Of a stretch of DNA of 64,000 bases, positions 49,518 through 64,000 are shown piece after piece. The stretch is from Cordia subcordata (Eukaryota > Streptophyta > Magnoliopsida > Boraginales > Cordiaceae), in assembly GCA_028554755.1 (NCBI GenBank), contig JAPTOF010000017.1, forward strand, positions 11,617,501 through 11,681,500, in the 5' to 3' direction. The translations under genes were made by a program, and so were the position numbers. Under the pieces are notes generated by a model. It did no database searches, was not told where the DNA came from, and saw only the letters and a list, made by a program, of their open reading frames with translations. Each line of letters opens with the position of its first letter. The first letter of the stretch is position 1.

Positions 49518-51148
49518 TGATGTGTGTCATTTGTGCATGTTTGCATCTAGTTTTTGCATGCATATTTAAGGGTGTTCAGAGTATAATTGAGTGCGCTTAG
49601 TATAAAGTTTATGCATATTTGTTAATATGTGTACATAATGTATTTAGGTGCATAAATACTATACTAAGTGTTATATTCCATGTTTTAAGAGTGTTTTGGA
49701 AGGGTTCAAGCTTATGCGAGGAAGAAATGAGCTAACGGATGAAGACCGGAAGAAAAGAAATAAAGAAGAGATCATTCTGATCCAGCCGGTCGACTTAGAA
49801 GAAGAGCCGGTCGACCGTATAGGTCGATCGGCCGCTCCAGAGAATAAAAGATTTGAAGCCGGTCGAGTTCCTCAAGAAGCCGGTCGACCGGCCATTCCAG
49901 GGAGCATCATGATTGAAGCCGGTCGAGCAAGAAAGAGGGGCTGGTCGACCGGCTAGGTCGACCGACCGGCTGTGCGCTGAAGAAATCCATAAAAAGCTCG
50001 TTTTAGCTCATTTTCGAGGGGGGAACTTTTATTTCTTAAATCCTAATAAACCCTAACCCTTTACCCACTTCACAAAACACCCTAAACCACCATCTAAACC
50101 CTACACCAAGCTAGGATTGTAGCATTAAACAAAGATTTGAAGGATTTGTACGGATTTGGAAGCAAGAATTTAGGGAAGTTCTTCTTGTTCTTTCTCTATT
50201 TCTTGTAAATATGTTGCTAGATTAGGCTAGATTTAGGGTTGATTGTTGTTGTATATTGGATTAGGGCTTTGAATAATGGATTTGTGTAGAGCTTTGGCTC
50301 TTAATACATGTTTATTTACATAAATTTATGGCATGATTCAATATGTCTATGTATTGGAAATCAAACATGTCTATGTGTTTGTTGAAATGCCTACGTGAAT
50401 ATGCATGTGTTATTTGTGCTTCAACTGCTCTTATCTACTTATATGGGTGATGTGATTGTGCTTAATCTCGTGGCTTTGCTTAGTAGAGTAGGCTTTAGCT
50501 TTAAATCCAGCTAATAGGTTACATGCTATGCTTAGTCGAGTTTAAGTGCTAGTCCTTGGCTTTAAATCCAGCCAAGCGGATAAGTTAACCTAGGCTAGAG
50601 TATCCCTCACCCACGTTAGTGTTGGTTAATTGAGCTTTAATGTCACGTAGTGTTTAGGTGCTAGTCCTTGGCTTTAAATCCAGCCAAGAGGATAAGTTCT
50701 AAGCACAGATTACGTAGGCTAGGAGGGATTGGCCCTTAGCTTTAAATCCAGCTAACGGGTTGAACCACTAGTATTGGTTAAGAGAGCCCCCGATCGACAC
50801 AACGGTAATAGAAGTCCCGAGCCTTAGATAGACATCATCTGTTATCATAGCCCAAGTCTTGTTGCAGTGCAATCGCCCTAGGTCCCCTTCTTCTTTATTA
50901 GTGTTTCCTTCCTTAGTTTGGCTCCCTTAAGTTCCTCCATAGATTAGTTTTTATTTTTCCTTTTTCTGAGCTCCCTTCCATCCTAAAGTAAGTACACACA
51001 CGCACGTAGCTAGTTTAAGGCACCCGAGCACATAGAGACTAAACTAAGGTAGCCTCCCTGTGGATTCGACCCCGCACTTGCACACACTGTACTACACACG
51101 TCCCGTGCACTTGTGGGCTATTTAGGCTTGTGCTCAAATTGCGTATCA
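49518..51148 (+). mobile_element. Solo LTR (L2), gypsy-type
   Basis: A 1,631-bp LTR with TGATGTGTGTC start and GCGTATCA end, flanked by a perfect 5-bp duplication GTACC (49513-49517 and 51149-51153). It matches L1 (1051-2687) in reverse. It carries hairpin motifs at 50495-50514, 50555-50576, 50667-50688 and 50736-50755, GGTCGACC palindromes at 49780-49975, and the GTCGAATCCAC-type motif near 51055-51070 (reverse). An ORF at 49648-49956 spans the palindrome block. Confidence 0.95.
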
Positions 51149-51153
51149 GTACC

Positions 51154-52305
51154 TATCAAACTCAAACTAAGCATTGGCTTTCAATTTAAGCGCATGCACA
51201 TTTTTAGCCCAAGTTAAGATTAAACAAGGTTCAACCACAGCGTGTTCAAAGTAACTATCAAAGACAACTAAACACAATGGAGATGGATTCACTGCATGTA
51301 CAAACTTATCCTTTCGTACAAAGCAAGTTTCCTGAGCATGGGATTAGACTTTTTCCAAGAGAAGTACTAAGTTCACAAAGAAGAAAGTTGAGAAAAAAGA
51401 AAAATAATTTGATAAAAAGAGCTTTTAAAAACTTGCTAGATTGACTCTTAAAAAAACTAAACTTAAAGAAAAAAAATTTTCAAACCTAAGACATTAATGG
51501 ACTCCAAATATATATTACAAAACACTTAACCAAAAAGTTTTTGTTTTTGTCATTTTTCTGATTTTTCTCTCTTTTTTTTTTTTCTTTTTATTCATGAAGA
51601 CTCAAGAAGACTCAAGCAAATACTAAATAAAATACATATATTCACAAAACTCAATATACCACATTAAAAACACATCTAAACAACCAAAAGAAAAACTCAA
51701 AATAAAGGAGTAAAACGAAGCATTCCTCCCCCCCCCCCACACTTATCACGCACATTGTCCTCAATGTGTAAAAAAAAGAAAACAACAAAATAAAAGAAAG
51801 ATGAAACAAAGGTAAGAAAAAGAAAAAGCAAGAGGACTTCCCTTAAGAGAGGTGCGGGAGGTGGTGAAGTCGACTATCATTCATCCGAAGTGGGGCCATG
51901 GTATCAACGAGATTCACCTTTTTTTTTTTAGCTTTGATTTTTGTTGCATCAAATTTTTATAATTTTTCAAAACAGCTGTTGCGTGCCACGTCTAAGCCTG
52001 CAATGCCCAATTTTTCAGAAAATAGCTAAAAAACTCACCAAAATTCCAAAGCAACTCGTACCTGTAAACATCAAAACTCTCGTAGAACACATTCAAATCA
52101 AAGTTAGGATTCTCAAGAAAGAAGAAAATAAAAATAAACAATAAAAGAAATATTCCTAAAAAGAATAAAAAATAAAAAAATTGTAAAAATTAGAAATTAA
52201 CTAGAAAACACTAGAAAACTCAAAATTGAAATTTCTAACTATACGGGTTGCCTCCCACCAGCGCCTTTGTTTAATGTCGTTGGCTCGATATAGCCAATTC
52301 ATCTA
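51154..52305 (-). other. Gypsy C 3' non-coding region, part 2
   Basis: No conserved coding sequence. Includes a run of Cs at 51728-51738 and T-runs near 51572 and 51920. The pol tail begins just beyond. Confidence 0.6.
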
Positions 52306-52670
52306 AGCTTTATCCGGAAGTCTTTTTTGGCTTAAGTTTCTCATGGACGAGCTTCAAACGATGTCCATCAACTTTGATAACTTTGTTATTGCTCAAGCTC
52401 TTCACTTCAACTGCACCACAAGAAAACAATTTAGTAATAACAAAAGGACCTACCCATGTAGTCCGTGGATCATCGGGAAATTAATTTAAAACCAGAGTGA
52501 TGATATAAAACTTTTTGTCCAACTAAATATTGTTTTCCATCAATAACTTTTTCTTGTAAACTCTTTTTCTTTTTCTTGCGAATTTTTGCCTTTTCACGAG
52601 CATTGCTTTTTTTCTTCTCCAACTCCTGGGGTTGTAACTTCCTATGCGCACTTCTCTTATCCACCATAGG
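52306..52670 (-). pseudogene. Gypsy C pol C-terminal tail
   Basis: The minus strand reads a lysine-rich linker, LVGQKVLYHHSGFKLIS, then WVGPFVITKLFSCGAVEV and VIKVDGHRLKLVHEKLKP with a stop at about 52310. This is the tail that follows integrase in Athila/Tat-type polyproteins. It sits immediately downstream of the protease, with a frame change near 52657, and without the roughly 2.5 kb that should encode RT, RNase H and integrase. Confidence 0.78.
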
Positions 52671-53589
52671 TGGATTCAATTGGCTTTGAATTTCTCTCAT
52701 TGGCTTTCCTTGATTTTTTTGCTTGGCAATTGATTTGTAAGTTAATGCTACCTGCAAAAGTCTTCTTAAATTCTTTCGATTTTTCAAGAGTAGGACTTTT
52801 ACAAGGAGTAACACTTAGCTTATTATCATCAACTGTGTCTAAAGCAAAAACACAAAACACCTCACTAGAATTTTTCATGTCATTATAAACATCAAATTTA
52901 ACAATATCTCTATCAAGCTCCATAGTGAGAATATCTTCGTGCACATCAATTTTAGTTTTAGATGTACTAAGGAATGGTCTACCTAGCAAAATTTCACAAG
53001 ACTTGAAAGATAGATCTTCCTCCATATCAAGCACAAAAAAATCAGCAGGAAAGACCAAATCATCTACTTGCACTAGAACATCTTCTAGAACACCTTTTGG
53101 ATAAACAAAAGACCTATCAACCAATTGAACAACAACTCTTGTTTCTTTCAAACATCCTACTTTCCAGGGTCCCACATTTAATGTAGAATAAATGGACTTA
53201 TGCATGATATTAATGGAAGCCCCTAAATCACACATAGCTTTCTTAATGCATAGAGAGCCTATTTGACATGAAATAACAAACGTACCTTGGTCCTTGCACT
53301 TTAGAGGCAAATTCTTTTTAAGCACGGCGGAGACATTCACCCTCACACTTATCTTTTCATTCCCAACAAGTTTCTTTTTATTAGTGTATAATTCCTTCAA
53401 AAATTTTGCAATTCGAGGTACTTGTCTAATTACATCAAATAAAGGAATATTTACCTCAACTTTGCAAAAAAACTCAAAAATCTCCTTCTTTTCCTTCTTC
53501 GTTTTAGACTTTGCAAATCTTTCAGGGAAAGGAGACTTAACCACTAGCTCCATACCATTTTTAGGCTCTATTTCATCGCTGTCCTGCAA
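52657..53589 (-). pseudogene. Gypsy C aspartic protease region
   Basis: A 310-residue open segment. It begins with the lysine-rich region common before the protease (SPFPERFAKSKTKKEKKEI), then has the active-site block CDLGASINIMHKSIYSTLN and ends with VLDMEEDLSFK and ILLGRPFLSTSKTKIDVHE. DLGAS in place of D(T/S)GAS is usual in this lineage. The segment ends at TAA in a frame different from the pol tail. It would process the polyprotein if made, but no RT-integrase is present for it to process. Confidence 0.82.
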
Positions 53590-54929
53590 TTTTTCATCGC
53601 ATTCTGCATCAATTTTTTAATTTCTTTCTCTATTTTAAGTGCTATCAACTTTGCGTGCCCACGGCTAGTCTGACAGTGGCTGTCCAGCAGTTCTTTTTCA
53701 CTTTGTAGAATGATTGCGTATGCATTTTCCTTCGGATCAGCAACCGTTTGAGAAGGTAATTTACCACGGGACTCCAACCTATCTACGGATGTTGCTAATT
53801 GGCTCATTTGTGTCTCCAAATTCTTTATGCTTGCCCTTATTTCCTGTTGAAATTGTTGAGTGTTAAGAGCAAGAGATTTCACAATATCCTTAAGAGAAGT
53901 ACCTGAACTTGAAGGTGTAGGCTGCGGTGGTGGGGCTGGTCGTGGCTGGAAATATTACGAATTTGACGAAATTAAAATTTTGTGGCCTTGCTCCATAACT
54001 CAAGTTTGGGTGATCCCTCCAACCTGGGTTGTATTTGTTCGAAAAAGAATCATATCTTTGCTGTGATGGACCGGGAAAACCTCCAATAGCATTAACATGT
54101 TGTGGATTCTCTTCTTGGAGCGTAGGACATAAATCAGTTGGGTGTCCCGCCATGACACAAATTCCGCAAACTTTTTGAATTGGAACACTACCACCTGCAA
54201 CCAAACTTTGAACAAGAGAAGTTAGTTGAGTTAACTTTGAATCAAGGGAAGAAATATTTACCTCATTAACTCTTTTTGAATGCTCGTATCTATTTCCAAA
54301 TTGTTGTGAATTTTTTCTGCCATGACAGAAATCAAATCTCTAGCCTCTCGAGGTGTTTTGTCGACAATTGCTCCTCCGCTAGTGGCGTCCATCATTCGTC
54401 TCTCAATTGGAAGCAATCCTTCATAAAAATATTGGATAAGAGATTGTTCAAAAATTCTATGTTGGGGACAACTTGCACAAAGTCTCTTAAATCTCTCCCA
54501 ATAATCATAAAGCAACTCTGAATCCCTTTGCTTGATAGAACAAATTTCGCTCCTAATTACCGTGGCTCTAGAAGCTGGAAAGAATTTGTCAAGAAAAGCT
54601 CTAGCCATATCTCCCCAAGTAGTGATGGAACCGGATGGAAGATAGAATAACCACTCTTTCGCTGCATTCACCAAGGAAAAAGGAAATGTTCTTAATTTAA
54701 TTTGGTCCTCTGTTGCACCATTGGGTCTCATAGTTAAACAAACTATATGGAACTCCTTGAGATATTTATGTGGATCTTCATTCTCCAACCCATGAAAAGT
54801 GGGTAAAAGACGAACTAATCCCGATTTTAGTTCGAAATTGGCATTAAGCTCCAGATAAGTGATGCAAAGGAGTGGTTGATTCAAAGGGGCAGCGGCTAAT
54901 TCACGTAAAGTTCTATTATTTTCGGCCAT
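53568..54929 (-). pseudogene. Gypsy C Gag
   Basis: From ATG at 54929 (MAENNRTLRELAAAPLNQP) the frame gives the retrotransposon Gag core (LRTFPFSLVNAAKEWLFYL, then FFPASRATVIRSEICSI and SELLYDYWERFKRLCASCPQ) and stops near 54258. A zinc knuckle CGICVMAGHPTDLC follows at 54166-54125 in another frame, and further pieces reach 53568. Upstream of 54929 the frame is open through the leader and primer site into the LTR, which may be chance. Stops between the core and the zinc knuckle disable it. Confidence 0.8.
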
Positions 54930-55140
54930 CTCCTCTTCTTTTTCAAACTCACTAGATGATTCGGACAAAACTTGTGATGTTTCGGCTTGTTTCTCAAGTT
55001 GTTTTCGCAATTTTGCTTCTTTTTTCAAGCTTTTTGCTTCTTTTTTCAAGCTTTTTGCGGTCTTTTCAATCTCTGGATCAAAATGCAACTTACCTGTACA
55101 ATCTAACTTGGTAAAAAAAAGCAAAAATTTTAGCACCAAT

Positions 55141-55157
55141 CCCCGGCAACGAGGCCA
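55141..55157 (-). other. Primer binding site of gypsy C
   Basis: On the minus strand, TGGCCTCGTTGCCGGGG follows the LTR end after a short AATTT spacer. It differs by a base or two from the TGGCGCCGTTGCCGGGG primer site of Athila/Tat elements, which I associate with tRNA-Asp from memory. Confidence 0.75.
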
Positions 55158-55162
55158 AAATT

Positions 55163-56115
55163 TGATGGGCGTCGAAACCACCAAAAATAATATTCCAATT
55201 CTTACCTCGCAAAATAATTAGAGTACGTGATGAGAACAAGGTCGAATCCACGAGGATTGGGAGAATATTTTTATGCTAATAATACCAAGTAGAATAATCA
55301 ACTAAGTGCAATCAAAAAGGGGGGAATTAAATGCAAAATAGTAAAATAATTAAGGCTGTCCAGACCACTGATCGCGCCGCGTGGGCACGCAATTTGGCCA
55401 GAAAATAAAAAACATAAATAAAAATTAAAATGACTAAAATATGCAATTATAAATTAATGCAAGGCTGGAAAAACAGAAAATCAACGAGAATAAAATCTAG
55501 CTTGAGGAACAATTGCAATTTCGGCCAACAAATTCGATCATAGATGCAAAAATACTTTCAGTTATTTCGATAAATCAGTTATAGTTATTGGCTAAGCCTA
55601 ATAACCTCATCTTTCCTTACAGAATTGATAACGATTTAAATCCCTATGATATTTCCCGCTATCCCCTTACCTATTAGACGTTCTAATCCTTGGAGATGCT
55701 CGCATGATCTATCTAACGGCAGCAATAAAAATCTAGAAAGACTCGATTCTAAAAGTCAATACTCTCGCGGTTATTGCTCATTTAGACTGTGCCATTACTC
55801 ATGAAACCTGATTACCACTATATTTAGATTAATTTAATTAATCTAACTGGCTATATATTGTCATGCAATTAAATAATCGCGCGCAAAATTAAATTATCAC
55901 AGATCAATATTAATTATTGAAGCAGTAAGTGCGCAAATACCAAAATAGAATGAAAGGAATAAAAACACTTAGATCTTATGAATTTGATGAACCGAAATCT
56001 TGATTAGTCCCCGACTAGAAAAGAAAATTAGAACATCTTGTCCATGAATGCCACCCAAAGAATAAAGAGAAAATTTACTGTTGTCTACTAAAAGTTGTTT
56101 GTCCTCTAAGTGTTT
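55163..56115 (-). repeat. 5' LTR of gypsy element C, truncated
   Basis: It matches 46837 onward for about 950 bases and then stops in TGTCCTCTAAGTG, joining sequence of segmental copy Z. About 420 bases at the U3 end are lost, including any promoter there. Confidence 0.85.
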
Positions 56116-56730
56116 TTATTCCTTTCATTCTATTTAATGTGTTTATTTATTATTAATGATGAATTTTTACATTTTATATAGAAATAAAATACAAATATAT
56201 CTTGTTTTGTTAAGTTTTTAATATTAATCATGTAATCTCTTTTATAGAACTCGTAAGTCATCTGTGTAATGCTCGAGTTTAATAAATTTGTTTAAATAAG
56301 ATATAAAAAGTTTCATCATAATTTTGTTATATAAAAAGTTGCTATAAATAAATAAGAACACGACACATTAATTTTTTATATATATATTGAAAATTTTTCA
56401 TCATAATTTTTATATTATAATAATTAGGATGTAATAGTAATATTAATGAAAAAAATCACTGTAGGGCCATTAAAATAAAAAAATTATTTCAAGAAATATT
56501 TTTTATAGATCAAAATAACAATCAATTTATTTTGGAAAATTAGATTCATAGACTGAGAAAAGATTTGTTATATAAGAAAAAATTTTTAGGTGGCAAAAAA
56601 TGAAAATGTCAATATAACACATGACAGAACTAAAATAGACATCGGGGAAGAAAATGTTATTTTATATACATAGCATTTTTTCAAAAAATTAAGATAAGTG
56701 GCATTATGTATATTTGAGTTAAATTACAAA

Positions 56731-57817
<1,087 letters not shown>

Positions 57818-59707
57818 AATTACAAAACAAAAATATGAATAATTAAAGTAATTGGTAAAATGATTTATATTAAAATTACTAAGAGAAAGCAGTATAGAAA
57901 TACGGGAAGAAGATTAAAATAAGAAAAAATACATCAACTAAAATAGGTCACGATTTGATAACAATCAAATTGGAGAGTTACTATAGATATCTGCAACCAA
58001 TCCAGATTGCATGTTATAATTTTGGAATATAATATGTAAATATTAAAATAAATTAGAAAATCAATGTAAATCTCGTTAAAATAAAACACGATTTTTACAA
58101 TTAAACATAATGTATGTTAAGAATGCTATCTGTGCGACACTTGTCATTATTATATTACAAAGAGTTCTTCTATATAGTATAGTATAAATAAAATAAATAA
58201 ATACATATATATATATATATAGATAGATAGGTAGATAATAGTGGATCCACTGTTAATAGCACGATGAAGGTGAGTTGGATTGAGAATAGCGGTCTCTTAT
58301 ATCAAGTTTACTTTAATAATTTTCCAATTCTTCTTTTTGAGGGTTTCATATTTTAGATTTACTCCAACAAACTCTCTATTTTCACTTCCTATTTAATTTC
58401 ACTTTTAACATGTTTTATCTATTTTCAATGCGCATTGTTTTATATATTTTTTTAAAAACTTAAATAAAATAGCAATATTAAATTAAATTTATTTTTATTT
58501 ATTTTACAATTACTTTTTATATGAAAGCTCGTGAAGCAAATTTGTAAAATATGTTTATAAAAAACTTAAATAGTAAAACAACAAAAAGATAATTATTTAA
58601 TTTTTATAATTTATTTAAATTATAAAAAACTTATCATAAAGAATTAAAGTATAACTTCGCAAGTAAAAAAAAAATTTAAATTGTAAACTATAAAGTTAAA
58701 TAGTTAAAATTATAAAAATTAAATAGTTAAATAGTTAAGTAAGAAGAGATAGGGCGGAAATGAGAATTGCTACATACAGAAAGTTAGAGAGAAAATTTTG
58801 GGGCTCCCTACAACCCAAGTACTCAAAACTGTCAATACACATACAGTAAAATAAGGAAAAGCACTTTGTAGCACTTAGTTGATCATATCCTGATATTAAT
58901 ATCCAATTGAGTGTACTCAAGGATTCAAGTCTCAAGCAACTGTGAAGTGAAAATACAAAGAACTATACCGATTGTTCGTTAATTACTTATATTTGCAAGT
59001 TGATCAATAACCTAAACTTACTTGGATTACTTATTTTGAGTACTTGTAAGCAATTTCTTTAAAAAAAGTAGCGAAGACTGCTTTTGTTTTAGTGCTCAAA
59101 ACTCTGCCAAAGAAGCCTCTATCTGTGGTCAGTCCTTAAACGAAGTGGACAATCAATTGCGTTTATTCTTGGTATTTTATTGATCTCATACGGGGATAAT
59201 GGTAGCTAAAATAGCATATTTGTTTACTTGCAAAGCGGAGTTCAAAACTATCATTTCATCGCCTATTAATCTCTCGTAAAATTATATTACTATCATTTCA
59301 TCGCCTATTAATCTCTCTCGTAAAATTACATAACGACCTGAAAAAACCTCGTAAACTAATTTAGTTCTCTCAAGTCTTGGTTGAGTTTCAGCTTGATAGC
59401 TTATGGAACTGCCCAGGCAGAAGGTTAGGGCCTACTCTCTCTCTCTGGGTCACCTCGTACAAACCATAAATAGCACTCGACAGTGAGGACGAGGAAAAAC
59501 TAAACGCTGCCTTCCCATTCAAGTTAAGGGGATTCGACACACAAACAAGTTGGAAGATGGAAGACTTAAACGAGTCCCAACTGTCTAACAAAATACCACG
59601 CACCACCATAAACGGAGACATACACAGCCTGATGAACTCATCTAATGATCTGCTGACACTACTACCTTAAGATTTATTCCGATAAGTTGTTTATATCAAC
59701 ATCATAT

Positions 59708-61778
<2,071 letters not shown>

Positions 61779-61834
61779 TTAGAGAGGGTTTGATGAGCTT
61801 CAAGATTGTGCGTGGAAGTGAAGATGATACGGGT

Positions 61835-61842
61835 GATTTATA
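61835..61842 (-). promoter_or_regulatory. TATA box of THI1
   Basis: TATAAATC on the minus strand lies 90 bases upstream of the ATG at 61745, with a suitable leader between. Confidence 0.72.
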
Positions 61843-61881
61843 CTCTCAGACGAGAAAATGTCTGAGAAGTGCCGTGGCGTC

Positions 61882-61887
61882 CACGTG
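61882..61887 (-). promoter_or_regulatory. G-box upstream of THI1
   Basis: CACGTG, about 40 bases upstream of the TATA box. G-boxes bind bZIP and bHLH factors. Light control of THI1 is known in other plants. The link here is an inference. Confidence 0.5.
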
Positions 61888-61889
61888 TA

Positions 61890-63349
61890 AAGCACATATA
61901 ATCTTTATAGTGCTCATCCATACTATTTGAAATTATATGTAAATTAACATAAGTATAATATTAAGTATATATATTTTATTATATGATAATTTATTTTATT
62001 ATAACTGCATTATCGTCTTGATTCAGTGGATAGGATATGAAGGGCCTAGAACGATGATGATGGAGGTGATTTTTGTCTAGTTCTTGAACAAGTGGCTCGG
62101 CACCCGTGAATACGGTGAGACACTTGCACTGCTAAGCATCAGCGATTTTATTAAGCTTTTGTGCGTAGGTGGGTCATATGGGACTCGTTGCTGGTGCTTT
62201 CTGCTTTTTATGCGGGCAAAAATGTCAACACATTTTTGGATTCTCTTTTGTCTCGCAATGAAAAGGACTTTTTGGTGTGTTGTGAGTAAAAATATCTTGG
62301 TGCCAAAAAGTAGATGCGGGATTTTCTTATGGCTTGATGCGTTTATCTTTGAGTAATTCGTGTTTTGGTGTGGATAAAGATCCTTCTAGTGAAAAAAACT
62401 CGAGATCAGTTGAATGAATCGATCAGCATATTCGCGCACATTTGGTAGATGCTGCCCCCGACCCGGATTAGAATCCTCTCGCATCGTTAATTTTTTCATA
62501 TAAATAAATCTTAACATTTATGTATGTGTAATATCATATCAACTAAGATGGCTATTGACGAGAAAAAAATGTATTTAAAAAAAAATTATTCTTTTTTCAA
62601 ATTTAAATCTTATAAATAACTGAGATGCTGCTTAAACACATGAATAATTCAAATTTCCTTATATCAATTATCAGAGTATCATAATCTTACCTAACCTTAT
62701 ACTTGGAAAGAAACACAATATAACTAGACTAAAGATTAGAAAAAGTAATTTAAATATCACAAGAAAACTTTAACGATATTGTATTGTAAAACTTGTATCA
62801 TCGGCTTCTCTCATTTATATCGAGAATCATCTTCCCAGGTGTATTCCAGTTAATACAAGTGGTTATATGATGTTTAGGGAGAAACAATTACGGCTGATCT
62901 TCAGACTTAAAAAATTATCACATTGTCATGTAAAGGACTATCCTTAGACTCACTACATAGTTATTAGCGAAGGAATTTCATGACAAGAAATTGTTGTCTT
63001 CAACCATCTCGACTTGGATAGTATTCATTCCTCGTCAGTGACTACATCAGATGCTGATACTCATCCCCAACTAGTAACAGCCCATAGAAGAGATTAATTC
63101 ATAACATTGGTAATGAATCATGATGTACTAAAATGAAATAATACAGACCATTTACGCCCATTGACTCCACTCATCAATGCTATGATGTTATGATTATCTT
63201 ATTTGACGTTGTATATAAAAAAATATAATTTCTTCTGAGTATTCACAAAATACTTGTATAACTCTACCACACTTTCTCATCCCGGCACCACCTTCCCATT
63301 AAGAAAAAGACCAGATAACAGTTGAAAGTGAATTAAAATTCTCTCATAT
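61890..63349. other. Intergenic right of THI1, no gene seen
   Basis: AT-rich. The 90-codon open frame at 62084-62356 has no recognised family. No conserved motif was found. Confidence 0.45.
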
Positions 63350-63577
63350 TAAGGCTTCTTTTATATTAATATGAGAAAAATCTTAACTTTTTATGAGTAG
63401 ATTAAAAATATTTCAGTCATTTATGTTAAAATTTTTTCAAAAAAATTTTCCCCTCTTACTACCTACTCTTTTTGAAATTTGTCTTAAATAAATAATAAAA
63501 ATAACTTCAACCAACATATAAATAATCAAAATAATCCTCTCATATCATTATGAGATAAACCCTAATATTAAAGAAGC
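63350..63577. repeat. MITE-like inverted-repeat element
   Basis: The left end AGGCTTCTTTTATATTAATATGAG is mirrored at the right end as AGGCTTCTTTAATATTAGGG and then TCTCATAATGATATGAG when reversed. About 228 bp, no coding capacity, target duplication not resolved. Confidence 0.5.
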
Positions 63578-63642
63578 CTGATCCGTTGAAAGCAATCCAG
63601 CATAAGCTTTCCCCACCATGTTCAATGCAGCCCAAGTGCTAA

Positions 63643-63869
63643 AGGCCTGTCTAGATTGACTTTTTTGCATGAGAAAATACTCTCTTTAAAAGACACATTC
63701 TTTTATAAGTATTTAATTTAACTTTGTAAAAAATTAAAACTTCACCAAAAAAAAAAAATTCAAATTCAATTTTTTTAAAAAGCTAAAATTTAACGCCTCA
63801 AAAAAAATACTTTTTTCAAAAATTACTTGGAAAAAGATGTTTTTTAAAAAGGTCAATCCAAATGAGCCT
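63643..63869. mobile_element. Tourist-like MITE, second copy
   Basis: Ends AGGCCTGTCTAGATTGAC and, reversed, AGGCTCATTTGGATTGACC, with A- and T-rich interior, the same architecture as the element at 28500-28721. I could not confirm a 3-bp target duplication. Confidence 0.6.
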
Positions 63870-64000
63870 GCTGGAGAGATGTGAACCAACTCCCCCAGTA
63901 TGGTACAAGAATCAGCTTAGCAAACACAAGCAGCAAGGTTATGACTATCCAGGAATTTGTAAGAACAAGAGTGACAGAAGCCAGAAGAAACAGTAGTCAT

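Larger units (their letters stand above)
46837..56115 (-). mobile_element. Gypsy element C (Athila/Tat-like), non-autonomous
   Basis: A minus-strand element with 3' LTR at 46837-48210 and a truncated 5' LTR at 55163-56115. It carries gag, protease and the extreme C-terminus of pol, but no RT, RNase H or integrase core in any frame between them. A solo LTR (L2) has inserted into its 3' non-coding part. The left flank GACAT matches the uninterrupted sequence GAGACATACACAG in copy Z (59615-59627), marking the original target. The matching right flank is lost together with the LTR end. Confidence 0.85.

Noticed and set aside
51941..52144. Plus-strand 67-residue ORF
   Set aside because: It lies in the non-coding part of gypsy C, with no motif or conserved copy.

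Overview
This 64 kb window is nuclear DNA of a flowering plant, most likely a eudicot. The evidence is AT-rich intergenic DNA, nested Ty1/copia and Ty3/gypsy retrotransposons with plant-type primer sites, Helitrons, MITEs, and spliced plant genes (plastid thiazole synthase THI1/THI4, a RING-H2 protein, an RPA70-like OB-fold gene, an adenylate isopentenyltransferase fragment). I cannot name the species.

Layout. 1-4093: minus-strand Athila/Tat-like gypsy remnant (gag and protease), interrupted by a 1.6 kb solo LTR (1051-2687). 4094-21446: an old, broken minus-strand copia element (B). Its 3' LTR is split by a younger, complete plus-strand copia element of the same family (A, 4360-13102). 21447-23157: a truncated gypsy-type LTR related to the solo LTRs. 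23712-26454: a decayed RPA70-like gene. 28500-28721: a Tourist-like MITE. 29606-33095: a decayed Helitron Rep region carrying a 922-bp solo LTR. 33096-36781: no recognised gene. 36782-37108: 5' third of an IPT gene. 37109-41129: AT-rich with tandem repeats. 41257-42126: intact RING-H2 gene. 42084-46836: a duplicated segment (copies X and Y) made from the RING gene's 3' end and downstream DNA. 46837-56115: a minus-strand gypsy element (C) with no RT, RNase H or integrase core, itself holding a second solo LTR (49518-51148). 56138-59621: a third copy (Z) of the segment, containing a Helitron which contains a 1,087-bp MULE. 59708-61745: the THI1/THI4 thiazole synthase gene on the minus strand, with a one-base frameshift in its last exon. 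61890-64000: intergenic DNA with two MITE-like repeats.

Only the RING-H2 gene looks fully intact. THI4 is complete in structure but frameshifted near its C-terminus. The other gene-like regions are fragments or decayed. Most of the window is explained by transposable elements in nested order, and several insertions can be checked against empty sites in the same window.

The most interesting patterns that ordinary annotation would miss are these. (1) The gypsy-type LTRs carry a four-copy array of small hairpins whose stem arms change together. (2) A 16-bp perfect palindrome and its variants occur in both copia and gypsy LTRs. (3) Both copia elements share an extra open reading frame downstream of pol and a conserved in-frame double stop between gag and pol. 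(4) Three short tandem duplications of 35-43 bp sit exactly on splice junctions.
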